Counted from the first letter of the stretch, positions 18,392 to 28,284 are shown. The stretch is DNA of 64,000 nt from GCA-002727615 sp964442655 (GCA_964442655.1 CAYTZM010000006.1:1-64000); one strand, 5' to 3'. Translations and numbers: made by a program. The notes: a model not told the origin generated them from the sequence alone.

Positions 18392-19174
18392 TTATAAAAA
18401 AAATACATTTGCATTCCCAATACTCTCAATGCAAATTTTCACTTTATCATTACATTTTACCCATTGTGTTTCAACTAAACTGCCTAATAAAATAATAGAG
18501 CCTTTAGGAATATAATCTCCAATTATATCCTTTCGTGTAACTAGCCAAGATAATGCTAAAATAGGATCTCCTAAAATATCATTGCCTCTTCCTTTACCCA
18601 CTTCAATATCATTTATAAACATTTTTCCAGATAATTTACCTATATTATTAACTTTATCAAAAGGTATTGCATCACCTAAAACACATCCTGCACTAAAAAA
18701 ATCATCTGCTATTAGGTAATTTGCGGAAAAATTTTTCCAATTCACATACCTATCATCAACTATCTCTATAGCAGCTATCACATCTTTAATTCCTAAACAA
18801 AGTTTTGTTCTATCAGGTTGTTCAGAATAATGTATATTATCCTTTAATCTAATAGCTAGTTCACATTCTACTCCTACCTTATGAAAATTATTATAATCTA
18901 GATACACACCAGAATTATAACAATTACTTTTCCTAATTGTTCCAGCACATGGATGATTTATCTTTAAATAATTTTGCATAACTTTTGTGGTACACCCAAT
19001 TTTTTTACCCACTATAGGATCACTTAAATTATTCAATTGTGCGTGAACACCTGTCTGTATTTGATAAGCTTCTTTTTCACTCTTTGGCATATAATCTATA
19101 ATATCTAGTTTTGTAAAATTTTTCCTAGAATTTATTATATATTTAATAGTCTTATCAACAGAATACTTGTCCAT
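18392..19174 (-). CDS. 2-keto-4-pentenoate hydratase family protein (MhpD-like)
   Basis: A 260-residue member of the fumarylacetoacetase/hydratase fold. Visible family elements are YQIQTGVH near the start, GKKIGCT, the metal-binding GVECELAIRLKD region, AAIEIVDDRY and SAGCVLGD, with GSIILLGSLVE near the end. Enzymes of this type hydrate 2-oxopent-4-enoates or decarboxylate 4-oxalocrotonate in aromatic meta-cleavage pathways. No other pathway gene lies nearby, so the substrate is unknown and a generic 2-oxoacid role is equally possible. It is 11 bases upstream of mrcA. Confidence 0.82.
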   Translation of the reverse strand: MDKYSVDKTIKYIINSRKNFTKLDIIDYMPKSEKEAYQIQTGVHAQLNNLSDPIVGKKIGCTTKVMQNYLKINHPCAGTIRKSNCYNSGVYLDYNNFHKVGVECELAIRLKDNIHYSEQPDRTKLCLGIKDVIAAIEIVDDRYVNWKNFSANYLIADDFFSAGCVLGDAIPFDKVNNIGKLSGKMFINDIEVGKGRGNDILGDPILALSWLVTRKDIIGDYIPKGSIILLGSLVETQWVKCNDKVKICIESIGNANVFFL

Positions 19175-19236
19175 ATATATATATCCTCTATATAATTTAT
19201 TTAAAATACTAATAAAATAATCTATCTTGCAAAAAT

Positions 19237-20562
19237 ATGAAATATTTAAATAAATCTCAAAGTAAAAAAAATTTTAAATTAATTTTAAATATTGCTATCC
19301 CTATGATCATAGCTAATTTATCTATACCACTTCTTGGCTTAGTAGATACCGCTATAGTAGGAAGAATAAATATTGAACAAATTGGATCTGTTGCTATAGG
19401 AAGCACAATACTATCTTTTATATATTTTTGTTTTGGATTTTTTAGAATGGGAACAACTGGCTTAACAGCTCAAGCATGGGGCCAAAATAATTTAAAAAAA
19501 ATTGAAAATATTTTTATTCAAAATTTTGTACTAGCAATAATTATTAGTGCTTTACTTATATTAATTTTATTTTTTTTTAAAGACATCATATTATTATTAT
19601 TTACAAATAATGATTTAATTACATTACATACAAAACAATATCTAACTATAAGAATATTTGAAGCTCCTGCAAGATTTATAAATTTAATCATTATAGGTCT
19701 TTTATTAGGATGTAATAAACCTTGGCAAACTTTTAAGTTAATAATATTAGTTAATTCTATTAATATTGTTTTAGACATATATTTAGGTATTTTTCTTAAC
19801 CTCCAAATTAAAGGTATTGCACTAGGAACTTTAATTTCTGAATATATATGCTTGATTTATGGTTTTAGTATAATAAAAAAGGAATTTCCGAATTTTACTT
19901 TTTATAAAAAGCAATTAAATATAAAAATTAATAATTATAAAACCATATTTTATTCAAATCTTAATTTATTTATTAGAACTGCTTTAATATTAATTAGTAT
20001 TGTAATGTTTACTGCTATTGGCTCTAGACTGGGTCAATTAACATTAGCTGCAAATGCAATACTAATCAGTATTCAAATGTTTATTTCCTATGGACTAGAT
20101 GGATTTGCTCAAGCAGCAGAAGTATTAGTAGGGAATAATTATAAAAAAAGTAAAAAATACAACTTAATTAATGTAATACTTATTACGGGAATTATATCTT
20201 TCTTAAGTGCTACAATTATATCAATTATATTATTATTATATGGAGCATATTTGATACCTTTTATTTCTCCAATTGATGAAGTTATAAATGAAACTAATAA
20301 ATATATACTTTGGATTGCCTTATCACCTTTAGTTTCTTTCCTTTCCTTTCACTTAGATGGGGTTTTTATAGGAGCTAATTTATCTAAAATTATGCGTAAC
20401 TCTGTTATCATAAGTTTTATAATATACTTAATTTGTTTATATATATTTATTCCTACATATAATAATAATGGATTGTGGTTAGCTTTTATGACTTTCATGC
20501 TTTTTAGGGGAATTCTCTTATTAATAAATATTAAAAAAGTACTTAATATTAAGAAATTATGA
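19237..20562 (+). CDS. MATE-family efflux transporter (DinF-like)
   Basis: A 441-residue protein with about twelve transmembrane helices in two bundles. The MATE signature is clear: helix 1 IPMIIANLSIPLLGLVDTAIVGR and GSTILSFIYFCFGFFRMGTTGLTAQAWG in the first half, and the second half with QMFISYGLDGFAQAAEVLVG. The sequence resembles the DinF/NorM group of Na+ or H+ antiporters. The substrate cannot be inferred. It is divergent from the hydratase-like gene, and its stop is 1 base from the convergent amidohydrolase gene. Confidence 0.9.
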   Translation: MKYLNKSQSKKNFKLILNIAIPMIIANLSIPLLGLVDTAIVGRINIEQIGSVAIGSTILSFIYFCFGFFRMGTTGLTAQAWGQNNLKKIENIFIQNFVLAIIISALLILILFFFKDIILLLFTNNDLITLHTKQYLTIRIFEAPARFINLIIIGLLLGCNKPWQTFKLIILVNSINIVLDIYLGIFLNLQIKGIALGTLISEYICLIYGFSIIKKEFPNFTFYKKQLNIKINNYKTIFYSNLNLFIRTALILISIVMFTAIGSRLGQLTLAANAILISIQMFISYGLDGFAQAAEVLVGNNYKKSKKYNLINVILITGIISFLSATIISIILLLYGAYLIPFISPIDEVINETNKYILWIALSPLVSFLSFHLDGVFIGANLSKIMRNSVIISFIIYLICLYIFIPTYNNNGLWLAFMTFMLFRGILLLINIKKVLNIKKL

Positions 20563-20563
20563 A

Positions 20564-21382
20564 TTAAAACATTTTATTTACTTTATATATAATAGATTCA
20601 AATCTTGAGGATATGTCCTTCATTTTAAAAATATTTTTAGACAACAATTTTTCGTTCATATATTTTTTTCTATTAATTTCTATTTGTAAAACATTTATTT
20701 TGTTTTTAGGATTACCATAATATTTTGAAATATACCCACCAGAATAAGGAGTATTTACTGCCACCTTAAATTTTTCATTTAGAAAAACATCTTTTATGCT
20801 TGTAAATAATTTTTTAGAAATAGCTTTACTATAGTTTGTCCCCATAACTATATCGATATCTTTATCAAATAATCCTCTTGAAGGCATTGAATGACAATCA
20901 AATATTAAAATTTCTTTATGTACAGTCTTCGCTTCTTTAACATATCTTTTAAGTATTTTATGATACGGGAAATAATGATCTAATAACCTTTTTCTAATAT
21001 TAGTTCTTGTCAAAAGAGTGTTGTATATTTCATTACCATAAACTGACAATCTGGGAATCACGCCGCTTCTTAAATTAGCTTTAGAATTATCTTTAAAATT
21101 TAGGGAAGGCATTAATGAAGAAAACATTTTTTGATCAAGTTCTAAAGGATGCCTATTAACATCAACATAGATTCTAGGAAAAAGAGCTTTTACATAAGAA
21201 AAGTTATTCTCAATAAAATTCATCCACAATTCATCTACATAAATATCTTCTGACATTCTCATTTCATTCATATCAAGTAAGGAAGAATTCAGAAAGTTTG
21301 AGTTATAATTAAAACCACTGTGAGGAAAAGAAAATATTAATGGATTTTTAATACATAATTTACTATCTATTAAATTATTAAT
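20564..21382 (-). CDS. N-formylglutamate amidohydrolase family protein, probable ATT start
   Basis: The family (HutG-like metallohydrolases) is recognised from FSFPHSGFN, VDVNRHPLELDQKMF, IFDCHSMPSRG and NTPYSGGYISKYYG. The PHSG motif, which holds a zinc ligand, is encoded upstream of the first ATG (21271), so that ATG cannot be the true start. The frame is open up to a TAA at 21413-21415 but contains no ATG, GTG or TTG before the motif. An ATT at 21382 lies 8 bases after AGGAG, giving 272 residues, normal for the family. It is 35 bases after a small secreted protein gene. Confidence 0.8.
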   Translation of the reverse strand: MNNLIDSKLCIKNPLIFSFPHSGFNYNSNFLNSSLLDMNEMRMSEDIYVDELWMNFIENNFSYVKALFPRIYVDVNRHPLELDQKMFSSLMPSLNFKDNSKANLRSGVIPRLSVYGNEIYNTLLTRTNIRKRLLDHYFPYHKILKRYVKEAKTVHKEILIFDCHSMPSRGLFDKDIDIVMGTNYSKAISKKLFTSIKDVFLNEKFKVAVNTPYSGGYISKYYGNPKNKINVLQIEINRKKYMNEKLLSKNIFKMKDISSRFESIIYKVNKMF

Positions 21383-21417
21383 TCTAAATTCTCCTAATTT
21401 AGGTAAGATAATTTATA

Positions 21418-21807
21418 TTATTTACATTTACCCATTAAATGAAATTCATCAGGATTAAAATTTGATTTAAGAGTAAAATTTTTAGTTAGGGCATTATAAT
21501 TAATTTCAATTAAAGTATTATATATTCTTGAACTAGTTCTCCCTATCCACTTCCCTCTTCCATATAAATTCCCATCTTTAAAAACAGACGTACGCAATTT
21601 ACCTATTTTCTTTTTTCCATTATATCTAATGTCAATTTCTGCCCCACTGCCTCCTGTAGGAAAAAACTTCCATTTTGCTATAACCATTTCCTGATAATCA
21701 GATGCAACCCCCTTACAAATCAAAGGATTAAATACCGCCTCATATTTATCATCAGAAAGAACATTTTTACAGAAAAAAAATAATAATAAAATTAAAAATT
21801 TAATCAT
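21418..21807 (-). CDS. Small secreted protein of unknown function
   Basis: A 129-residue protein whose ATG at 21807 overlaps the TGA of the upstream TRAP permease (ATGA), so this start is preferred to the one at 21831. Residues 1-18 (MIKFLILLLFFFCKNVLS) form a signal peptide. The mature part is beta-rich with two cysteines (LICKG and MGKCK at the C-terminus) that could pair. It contains GGSGAEIDIRYNGKKKIGKL and GRGKWIGRTSS. I do not recognise the family. It is too small for a TRAP solute-binding protein, though the coupling suggests co-expression. Confidence 0.75.
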   Translation of the reverse strand: MIKFLILLLFFFCKNVLSDDKYEAVFNPLICKGVASDYQEMVIAKWKFFPTGGSGAEIDIRYNGKKKIGKLRTSVFKDGNLYGRGKWIGRTSSRIYNTLIEINYNALTKNFTLKSNFNPDEFHLMGKCK

Positions 21808-23195
21808 TGATATAAAATTGATGGAAGCCAAGTTGCTAGTGCTGGAAAAATTGCTAATATTATTAACATCAATAATTGAATAGCCACATAAGGAGCTGCT
21901 CCTTTATATATATCAGTCGTCAATACTTTAGGAGGGGCTACACCTCTCAAGTAAAACAATGAAAATCCAAATGGAGGTGTTAAAAATGATGTTTGTAAAT
22001 TTACTGCAATCATAATTGCAAACCATAATGGATTAATATCCATCATAAGAATTGCAGGTCCTATTATCGGTAATACTACATATACTATTTCAATAAAATC
22101 TAAAAAGAAACCTAATAAAAACATAAGTATCATAGTTATTAAAATAGCTGTAAAAACACCACCTTCTATATTCATTAAAAATTCTGCAACTATTTCATCT
22201 CCACCAAACCCTCTAAACACTAAACTAAACATTGCTGCCCCTATTAATATTGTAAAAACCATAGAGGTAGTTTGCGCTGTAGATATAGCAACTTCCCTTA
22301 ATATCCTTAAATTTAATTGTTTTCTAGAATAGGCAAGCAAAATAGCTCCAATAGCTCCTACTCCTGCTGATTCTGTAGGAGTAGCTAAACCAGCTAATAT
22401 AGAACCTAAAACGGCAAATATTAAAAATAATGGCGGAATCAATACTTTTAACACTCTATTTCTTAACTCTATATATTCTTCATAGCTTCTTTTGGACCTA
22501 GGAAGAGATGGCATCTTATTAGGATATATATTTGCATAAATTATTTGCCATAAAATATATAAAAAAACTAAACACAAACCAGGAATTAAAGCCCCCATAA
22601 ATAAATCTGTTACAGAAACTGCTTCAGGAGCAAAATTGCCCTTGGCCAACTGAGCTTGCTGGTAAGCTGCAGAAATCTGATCTCCTAATAATATTAATAC
22701 TATTGATGGAGGAATAATTTGCCCTAGAGTGCCAGCAGCACATATTGTTCCACAAGATATAGACGGTGCATAACCATTCTTTAACATAGTAGGTAATGAC
22801 AATAATCCCATTGTTACAACTGTAGCTCCTACTATACCAGTAGAAGCTGCTAATAAAGCACCAACTATAGTCACAGATATGCCTAAACCACCTTTAATAC
22901 TTCCTAATAATTGAGCCATAGTATCTAATAGTTCTTCGGCAATTTTTGAACGTTCTAGCATAACTCCCATAAAAACAAACAAAGGAACTGCAATTAATAA
23001 GTCATTGGTCATAATTCCATAAATTCTATTTGGCAAAGCTTGAATAAATGCCATGTCAAATAAATTTATTGTAGACCCTAGTACACCAAAAATTAATGCA
23101 ACACCTGATAATGTAAAAGCAACTGAAAACCCCATCAGCAAGGCTCCCATTAAACTTAATACCATTAATAATATTATAAGTTCCTGTGTAAACAT
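21804..23195 (-). CDS. TRAP transporter large permease (DctM-like)
   Basis: A 463-residue, 12-13-helix membrane subunit of a tripartite ATP-independent periplasmic transporter, driven by sodium or proton gradients. The N-terminus and LIAVPLFVFMGVMLERSKIAEELL, the TGIVGATVVTMGLLSLP hairpin, and the GQIIPPSIVLILLGD and FLTPPFGFSLFYLRG loops are classic DctM features. The long insert with DLFMGALIPGL fits the mannitol/chloroaromatic-compound group. It overlaps the secreted-protein gene downstream and follows its small subunit by 4 bases. No solute-binding protein is in the window. Confidence 0.92.
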   Translation of the reverse strand: MFTQELIILLMVLSLMGALLMGFSVAFTLSGVALIFGVLGSTINLFDMAFIQALPNRIYGIMTNDLLIAVPLFVFMGVMLERSKIAEELLDTMAQLLGSIKGGLGISVTIVGALLAASTGIVGATVVTMGLLSLPTMLKNGYAPSISCGTICAAGTLGQIIPPSIVLILLGDQISAAYQQAQLAKGNFAPEAVSVTDLFMGALIPGLCLVFLYILWQIIYANIYPNKMPSLPRSKRSYEEYIELRNRVLKVLIPPLFLIFAVLGSILAGLATPTESAGVGAIGAILLAYSRKQLNLRILREVAISTAQTTSMVFTILIGAAMFSLVFRGFGGDEIVAEFLMNIEGGVFTAILITMILMFLLGFFLDFIEIVYVVLPIIGPAILMMDINPLWFAIMIAVNLQTSFLTPPFGFSLFYLRGVAPPKVLTTDIYKGAAPYVAIQLLMLIILAIFPALATWLPSILYQ

Positions 23196-23199
23196 ATGA

Positions 23200-23718
23200 T
23201 TACTTGCCTATATAACTATTAGATATAACTCGAATAGACTTCAAAACAGATGAAATTCCCTGCATACCTACAAAAAATGAAAAACACCATATAAAAGTCT
23301 TCATAATATAGACTAAATGTAACCCTCTTTCCTCTATAGAACCTTCCATTTGCCGCCATGAATTTAAAACATAATCCCAAGAAAAATAAAAAATTACAAA
23401 AGTAACTGGTAACAAAAATAATATTGTGCCTAATAAGTCTACAATAGCTTTATTTTTGTTATTCATTTTTAAATAGAAAACATCTACTCTTACATGCTTA
23501 TCATTTAATAAAGTTAAACCTGCACATAGAAGAAAAACAGCAGCATACATAAACCTTACAGATTCTTGCATCCAGATAAAACCGATACTAAAACCATATC
23601 TTAATATAACCACTAACACTGTAATTAGAACCATAAATAAGGTTAACCAAGATACTACATTACCTATAAACTTATTCGTGTTATTTATAGAATTTTCAAC
23701 AATAATAAGACTTTTCAA
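23200..23718 (-). CDS. TRAP transporter small permease (DctQ-like)
   Basis: A 172-residue protein with four transmembrane helices, the small membrane subunit paired with the large permease just downstream. Helix 2 carries the family pattern GFIWMQESVRFMYAAVFLL and is followed by LNDKHVRVDVFY, the conserved hairpin of DctQ proteins. It begins 12 bases after parC ends and so may be read through from the long upstream operon, or from a promoter inside parC. Confidence 0.88.
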   Translation of the reverse strand: MKSLIIVENSINNTNKFIGNVVSWLTLFMVLITVLVVILRYGFSIGFIWMQESVRFMYAAVFLLCAGLTLLNDKHVRVDVFYLKMNNKNKAIVDLLGTILFLLPVTFVIFYFSWDYVLNSWRQMEGSIEERGLHLVYIMKTFIWCFSFFVGMQGISSVLKSIRVISNSYIGK

Positions 23719-23730
23719 AATAAACCTTTA

Positions 23731-25956
23731 TCAATCAAACTTATTAGACCTAGGAAAACCCCTAGGAGCTAATCTACCAGATTGTGACCTTTTTCCAAGC
23801 CATAATTTTAAATCTGAAAAATTCTTATTTTTTTTATTAGATTTACAACTTATTCCTTCATCTAACTTAAAGGAAATAGCATCTGATAATCCACCTTGTT
23901 TAACTTTTTGTATATTAATACCTTTACCTTTATTTTGTTTAGACAATTCATTTATACTAAAAATTAACAACTTATGATTTTCTCCAATAACTGCAATATG
24001 ATCATCTTCTTCATCTATATATCTAAATACTTTAAGTTTATCATTATCATTTACAATAAATACCTGCTTACCCAATTTAGTTTGTCCAATTAAAGAATCC
24101 ATAGCAGGAACTATAAAACCTTTATTATTATATGAGCATAATAATATTTTTTTACCCTTTTTGTATTTAAGAATACCCACAATACTATCTTCAGTTACTA
24201 GATCTATAAAGATTCTTATAGGCGACCCATAACCTTTAGGAACAGAAATATTTAACAAAGATAATGTAAAAACTTTGCCAGTGCTTGAAACAATTAATAT
24301 TTTATCTGTATTCTCAACATTTAAAACAAACTTTTCTGAATCTCCCTCCTTATACTTAAGAGACGAATCTTTACCATGACCTTTAAGAATTTGTAACCAA
24401 TTATTTTTAGATAATGCAATAGTAAAAGACTCAGAAATTACTGGTTCCATATCATTCTTAAATTCTTCCACATTCTTAAATTCTATTAAAGTCCTTCTAT
24501 TTGACAAACTAGAACTTTTTATAAAATAGTTTTTAAGTTCTTTTGTTTCAATATCTATATATTCCTTTTGTTTTTGATCGGATTGCAAAAGTTTATTTAA
24601 CTCTCTTATTTCATCAATTAAGCTTTTTTTCTCTATAATAATTGATTGTTCTTCCAATTTACGGAGAAACCTTAATCTTAAATTTAAAATTGATTCAGCC
24701 TGATTATCATTTAAATTCCATTTATTCATAATAATAGTTTTTGGTTCATCTTCATTTCTTATTATTTCTATAATTTCATCTAGATTACCAAAAACTATTA
24801 GATAACCATCTAATACTTCCTTTCTATTTTTAGCTATATTCAGTCTATTCTTACTGTATCTTACAAGTATTTCTTGCCTATGTTGAATAAACTCTATAAG
24901 AACTTCTTTAATATTCATAACTCTAGGAACTTTATTAGAATCAATTACATTCATATTTAAACTAAATTTGACTTCAAGTTCCGATAAATTAAATAACCTT
25001 GACATTAATAAATCTGCATTAATATCTCGAGACTTTGGAATAATTTTTATTCTAATATCCTCAGTAGATTCATCAATAACATCTTGTAAAATTGTAATTT
25101 TCTTTGTTGAAATTAACTCTTCCAACTTTTCTATAATTCTTGTTTTAGTAACTCCCCAAGGTATTTCATAAATAATAATTTCATATAAACCACGTTCTTT
25201 ATTTTCTATTTTCCACTTTGCTCTTAACCTAAATGAACCTTTACCTAGTTCATAGGCCTTTTGAATCTCTTCTTCACTATCAACTATACATCCACCTGTA
25301 GCAAAATCAGGTCCTTTAATATATTTTAATAAAGACTTTATACTTGCATTTGGACTTTTTAATAAATGTCTAATAGCTTGTAATAACTCTAAAATATTAT
25401 GAGAAGGAATATTTGTAGCCATTCCAACTGCTATTCCTGTTGCTCCATTAGCTAATAAATTTGGAAAAACTGAAGGCAGAACTATAGGCTCATTATATTC
25501 ACCATCATAGGTAGATACAAAATCAACTGTATCTTTATCAATGTCTTTCAATAACAATTCTGCTGTATTTGTTAATCTAGCTTCTGTATATCTCATAGCA
25601 GCAGCCCTGTCACCATCCACACTTCCAAAATTTCCCTGTCCATCCACCAAAGGATAACGCACTGAAAATTCTTGAGCTAATCTTACCATAGCATCATAAA
25701 CTGCTTGATCTCCATGTGGATGATACTTACCAATTACGTCACCCACAACTCTAGCACACTTTTTAAAACCTGATTTAGGATCCATTTTTAATTCAAGCAT
25801 CGCATAAAGCAATCTTCTGTGAACAGGTTTTAATCCATCTCTCACATCTGGAAGAGATCTAGACATTATAGTTGACATTGCATATGAAACATACCTATTA
25901 CCAAGTGCAATATTAAAAGGTATCTCTTTAATTATTTGCTTTTTTTCTTCTGTCAT
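23731..25956 (-). CDS. parC: DNA topoisomerase IV subunit A
   Basis: The 741-residue DNA-cleaving subunit of topo IV, which unlinks daughter chromosomes. The N-terminus RYVSYAMSTIMSRSLPDVRDGLKPVHRR is followed by GKYHPHGDQAVYDAMVRLAQ (quinolone region) and the catalytic tyrosine in AAMRYTEARLT near 123. The C-terminal beta-pinwheel is shorter and lacks the QRRGGKG GyrA box, supporting ParC over GyrA. The last residues, RSGRLAPRGFPRSNKFD-like, are basic. It follows recO by 11 bases at the end of the pdxJ-recO block. Confidence 0.93.
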   Translation of the reverse strand: MTEEKKQIIKEIPFNIALGNRYVSYAMSTIMSRSLPDVRDGLKPVHRRLLYAMLELKMDPKSGFKKCARVVGDVIGKYHPHGDQAVYDAMVRLAQEFSVRYPLVDGQGNFGSVDGDRAAAMRYTEARLTNTAELLLKDIDKDTVDFVSTYDGEYNEPIVLPSVFPNLLANGATGIAVGMATNIPSHNILELLQAIRHLLKSPNASIKSLLKYIKGPDFATGGCIVDSEEEIQKAYELGKGSFRLRAKWKIENKERGLYEIIIYEIPWGVTKTRIIEKLEELISTKKITILQDVIDESTEDIRIKIIPKSRDINADLLMSRLFNLSELEVKFSLNMNVIDSNKVPRVMNIKEVLIEFIQHRQEILVRYSKNRLNIAKNRKEVLDGYLIVFGNLDEIIEIIRNEDEPKTIIMNKWNLNDNQAESILNLRLRFLRKLEEQSIIIEKKSLIDEIRELNKLLQSDQKQKEYIDIETKELKNYFIKSSSLSNRRTLIEFKNVEEFKNDMEPVISESFTIALSKNNWLQILKGHGKDSSLKYKEGDSEKFVLNVENTDKILIVSSTGKVFTLSLLNISVPKGYGSPIRIFIDLVTEDSIVGILKYKKGKKILLCSYNNKGFIVPAMDSLIGQTKLGKQVFIVNDNDKLKVFRYIDEEDDHIAVIGENHKLLIFSINELSKQNKGKGINIQKVKQGGLSDAISFKLDEGISCKSNKKNKNFSDLKLWLGKRSQSGRLAPRGFPRSNKFD

Positions 25957-25967
25957 CTCAAAAATTC

Positions 25968-26699
25968 TTATATCTCTAATTTTTTTAACTCATTAATAAA
26001 TCTATCTCTTGAAATAGGTAATTTCAAATCTAAAGTAAAAAGATATTTTTTAAGAAAAAAACTAGTCAATTCAATTCCATTTAAAATATCTTTCTTATCT
26101 ATAACTTTTTTTTCTATAGATACTAAAAAATGTGGAAGAACCAGCAATTTATTCTTCCATTTACCCGCAGCAACAGTAGATACAGCTCTTCCTGTTTTAG
26201 GAGAAACATAATGCAAATCATTATTAATACCAGTTACAGCACAACTTGTTAAATCTAAACCATATCCTAATTCTGATAACAATATTAATTCCCACCTTAT
26301 ATATTCACTTATCCAATCGGTGTTCTCAGCATCTACCAATTTTAGAAATTTTATACTCTTAGAAAATAAATTTTTATACATTTCTCTTTCAGGTAATAAA
26401 GAATTATGTAGATCACAAAAAGAATTCAATGCATTTAAAGTCAAAACATTGTTTAAAAACTTATGTGAAAATGAATGAAGCAATTCACATCTATAATAAC
26501 CTAAATGCTCCTCTAATCTTCCAGTCCATGTCAAAAACAATACGTTACCCATCTGATATATATATCTATTATTCTTAGAAATTTTATTTCTAATATATCC
26601 TGAATGTAATCCATGATTTTCCGTTAAAACATTTAAAATTAAGTTATTATCTCCATGTTTTCTCATAGAGATAATTATTCCTGTATCATTCCAATTCAT
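25968..26699 (-). CDS. recO: DNA repair protein RecO
   Basis: A 243-residue RecO: an N-terminal OB fold (WNDTGIIISMRKHGDNNLILNVLTE, then GLHSGYIR) and a C-terminal helical region with GYGLDLTSCAVTG. The last corresponds to the zinc-motif position, though only one cysteine remains. RecO loads RecA on SSB-covered single strands with RecR. Its place after era is the conserved alphaproteobacterial order. It starts 5 bases after era's stop. Confidence 0.9.
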   Translation of the reverse strand: MNWNDTGIIISMRKHGDNNLILNVLTENHGLHSGYIRNKISKNNRYIYQMGNVLFLTWTGRLEEHLGYYRCELLHSFSHKFLNNVLTLNALNSFCDLHNSLLPEREMYKNLFSKSIKFLKLVDAENTDWISEYIRWELILLSELGYGLDLTSCAVTGINNDLHYVSPKTGRAVSTVAAGKWKNKLLVLPHFLVSIEKKVIDKKDILNGIELTSFFLKKYLFTLDLKLPISRDRFINELKKLEI

Positions 26700-26704
26700 A
26701 TTGA

Positions 26705-27610
26705 CTACACATTAAATTCTAAACCTAAAGATTTATAATAATTAGGACTATTATCCCAATTTTTCTTTATTTTAACATATAAAAAAAGATGTACATCCTT
26801 TTCAAGAATTTTCTTTAAATCCTTTCTAATAATAGTACCAATTAATTTAAGATTATTGCCATTTTTTCCAATAACTATTTTTTTTTGCCCTGCTTTATTA
26901 ACATATACTAATATATCTATTCTTATTGAACCATCCTCTAACTCATTCCAATCCTCGGTTTCCACTGCAAGCTCATATGGTAACTCGTGATGTAACCTAT
27001 CAATCAATTTTTCTCTAACCAATTCTGCAACTAATAATCTATAAGGAATATTAGTAACTTGATCTTCAGGAAAATGCCAAGGACCTTCTGGAACAGAATT
27101 TGATAAATATGATTTAAAATCATTTACACCATCGCCTTTTAAAGCTGATAAATAAAAATATTCTTCACAATTAAAGTAATTTTTAATTAAATTTGTAACT
27201 TCCAATAAGTATTTAGGATCAACTTTATCTATTTTATTGACTACACAGATTAACTTTTTAGGTATCTGTTTTTTTAAATATTCTGAAATCATTTTTGTAT
27301 TTTTATCAATATTTACACTAGGCTCAACCATGAGTATTGTTATGTCAGTATTAGCTGTACTATTCCATGCCATATTTATCATAGCTCTATCAAATTTTCT
27401 TTTAGGGCTGAATATTCCTGGAGTATCAATTATAATAACTTGTGATAGATTTAAACAAAAAATACCTGTAATAGAATTTCTTGTTGTTTGAACCTTTCTT
27501 GAAATAATTGAGACCTTTTGACCAACCAAACGATTTAATAATGTAGACTTTCCCACATTAGTTCCACCTAATATGTTAATAAAACCACATTTTTTTAAAA
27601 TTTTATTCAT
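26705..27610 (-). CDS. era: GTPase Era
   Basis: A 301-residue GTPase that binds 16S rRNA in 30S maturation. The G1 loop is GGTNVGKST at about 16 (family consensus G-x-P-N-x-G-K-S; Thr here replaces Pro), G2 is TTRNSITGIF, G3 is DTPGIF, and G4 is NKID at about 124. The C-terminal KH domain has VIGKNGNNLKLIGTIIRKDL with the G-x-x-G RNA-binding turn. Its start overlaps the rnc stop by 4 bases, so the two rRNA-processing genes are translationally coupled. Confidence 0.95.
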   Translation of the reverse strand: MNKILKKCGFINILGGTNVGKSTLLNRLVGQKVSIISRKVQTTRNSITGIFCLNLSQVIIIDTPGIFSPKRKFDRAMINMAWNSTANTDITILMVEPSVNIDKNTKMISEYLKKQIPKKLICVVNKIDKVDPKYLLEVTNLIKNYFNCEEYFYLSALKGDGVNDFKSYLSNSVPEGPWHFPEDQVTNIPYRLLVAELVREKLIDRLHHELPYELAVETEDWNELEDGSIRIDILVYVNKAGQKKIVIGKNGNNLKLIGTIIRKDLKKILEKDVHLFLYVKIKKNWDNSPNYYKSLGLEFNV

Positions 27611-28284
27611 TTATTAATCATGTTAATTAAACTAATAATTTTTTTTGCAGCATTTCGTTCTGCCTCTTTTTTTGACAAACCAACCCCTTTTAGTTTTGCA
27701 TAATTCTCAACAATTAATTGCACTTTAAATTTAGGAGAATGATCCGGTCCTGTTTTTGAATAATTAGAATATACAGGCATCCCATAATTATTGGCTACAG
27801 ACCACTCCTGCAACCATGATTTAGGATCTTTAGGAGGAGTGCTATTATTAACTATGTATTTTTGCCAATTTTTTAAAATAAATATTTTAGATTTTGTATA
27901 ACCACCATCTAAAAAAATAGCACCTATAAGTGCTTCCATTGTATCTATTAAAATAGAATTATTACTCTTTCTTAAATCTATGTTTGTGCCTACTTTAATA
28001 TACTTCTTAAGTTTTAAATCTTTTGAAATAGATTGCAAAGTTTTTCCGCTTACTAAAACAGAAATTCTTTTAGCAAGATCTCCTTCTGTCTCACTAGGAA
28101 ATTTTTCATATAATAAATCAGAAATAACTAAACCTAATACTCTATCTCCTAAAAACTCTAATCTTTCAAAATGACTATTATTATGGCTTTTTGCATAACT
28201 TGTATGAGTTAGCGCATTTACTAAAAAAGTCTTACTTTTAAATTTATACTCAATGATTTCTTCAATAGCTTTTTTATCAAACAT
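27607..28284 (-). CDS. rnc: Ribonuclease III
   Basis: A 225-residue double-strand-specific endoribonuclease for rRNA and mRNA processing. The signature ERLEFLGDRVLGLVISDLLY holds the catalytic acid pair, DTMEALIGAIFLDGG supplies the second metal ligands, and a C-terminal dsRNA-binding domain spans about 153-222 (PKFKVQL to KEAERNAAKKII). The start directly abuts the lepB stop. Confidence 0.95.
   Translation of the reverse strand: MFDKKAIEEIIEYKFKSKTFLVNALTHTSYAKSHNNSHFERLEFLGDRVLGLVISDLLYEKFPSETEGDLAKRISVLVSGKTLQSISKDLKLKKYIKVGTNIDLRKSNNSILIDTMEALIGAIFLDGGYTKSKIFILKNWQKYIVNNSTPPKDPKSWLQEWSVANNYGMPVYSNYSKTGPDHSPKFKVQLIVENYAKLKGVGLSKKEAERNAAKKIISLINMINK

Noticed and set aside
25936..26211. 91-codon frame on the plus strand
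   Set aside because: Antisense shadow of recO and parC; AT-rich low-complexity translation with no motif.
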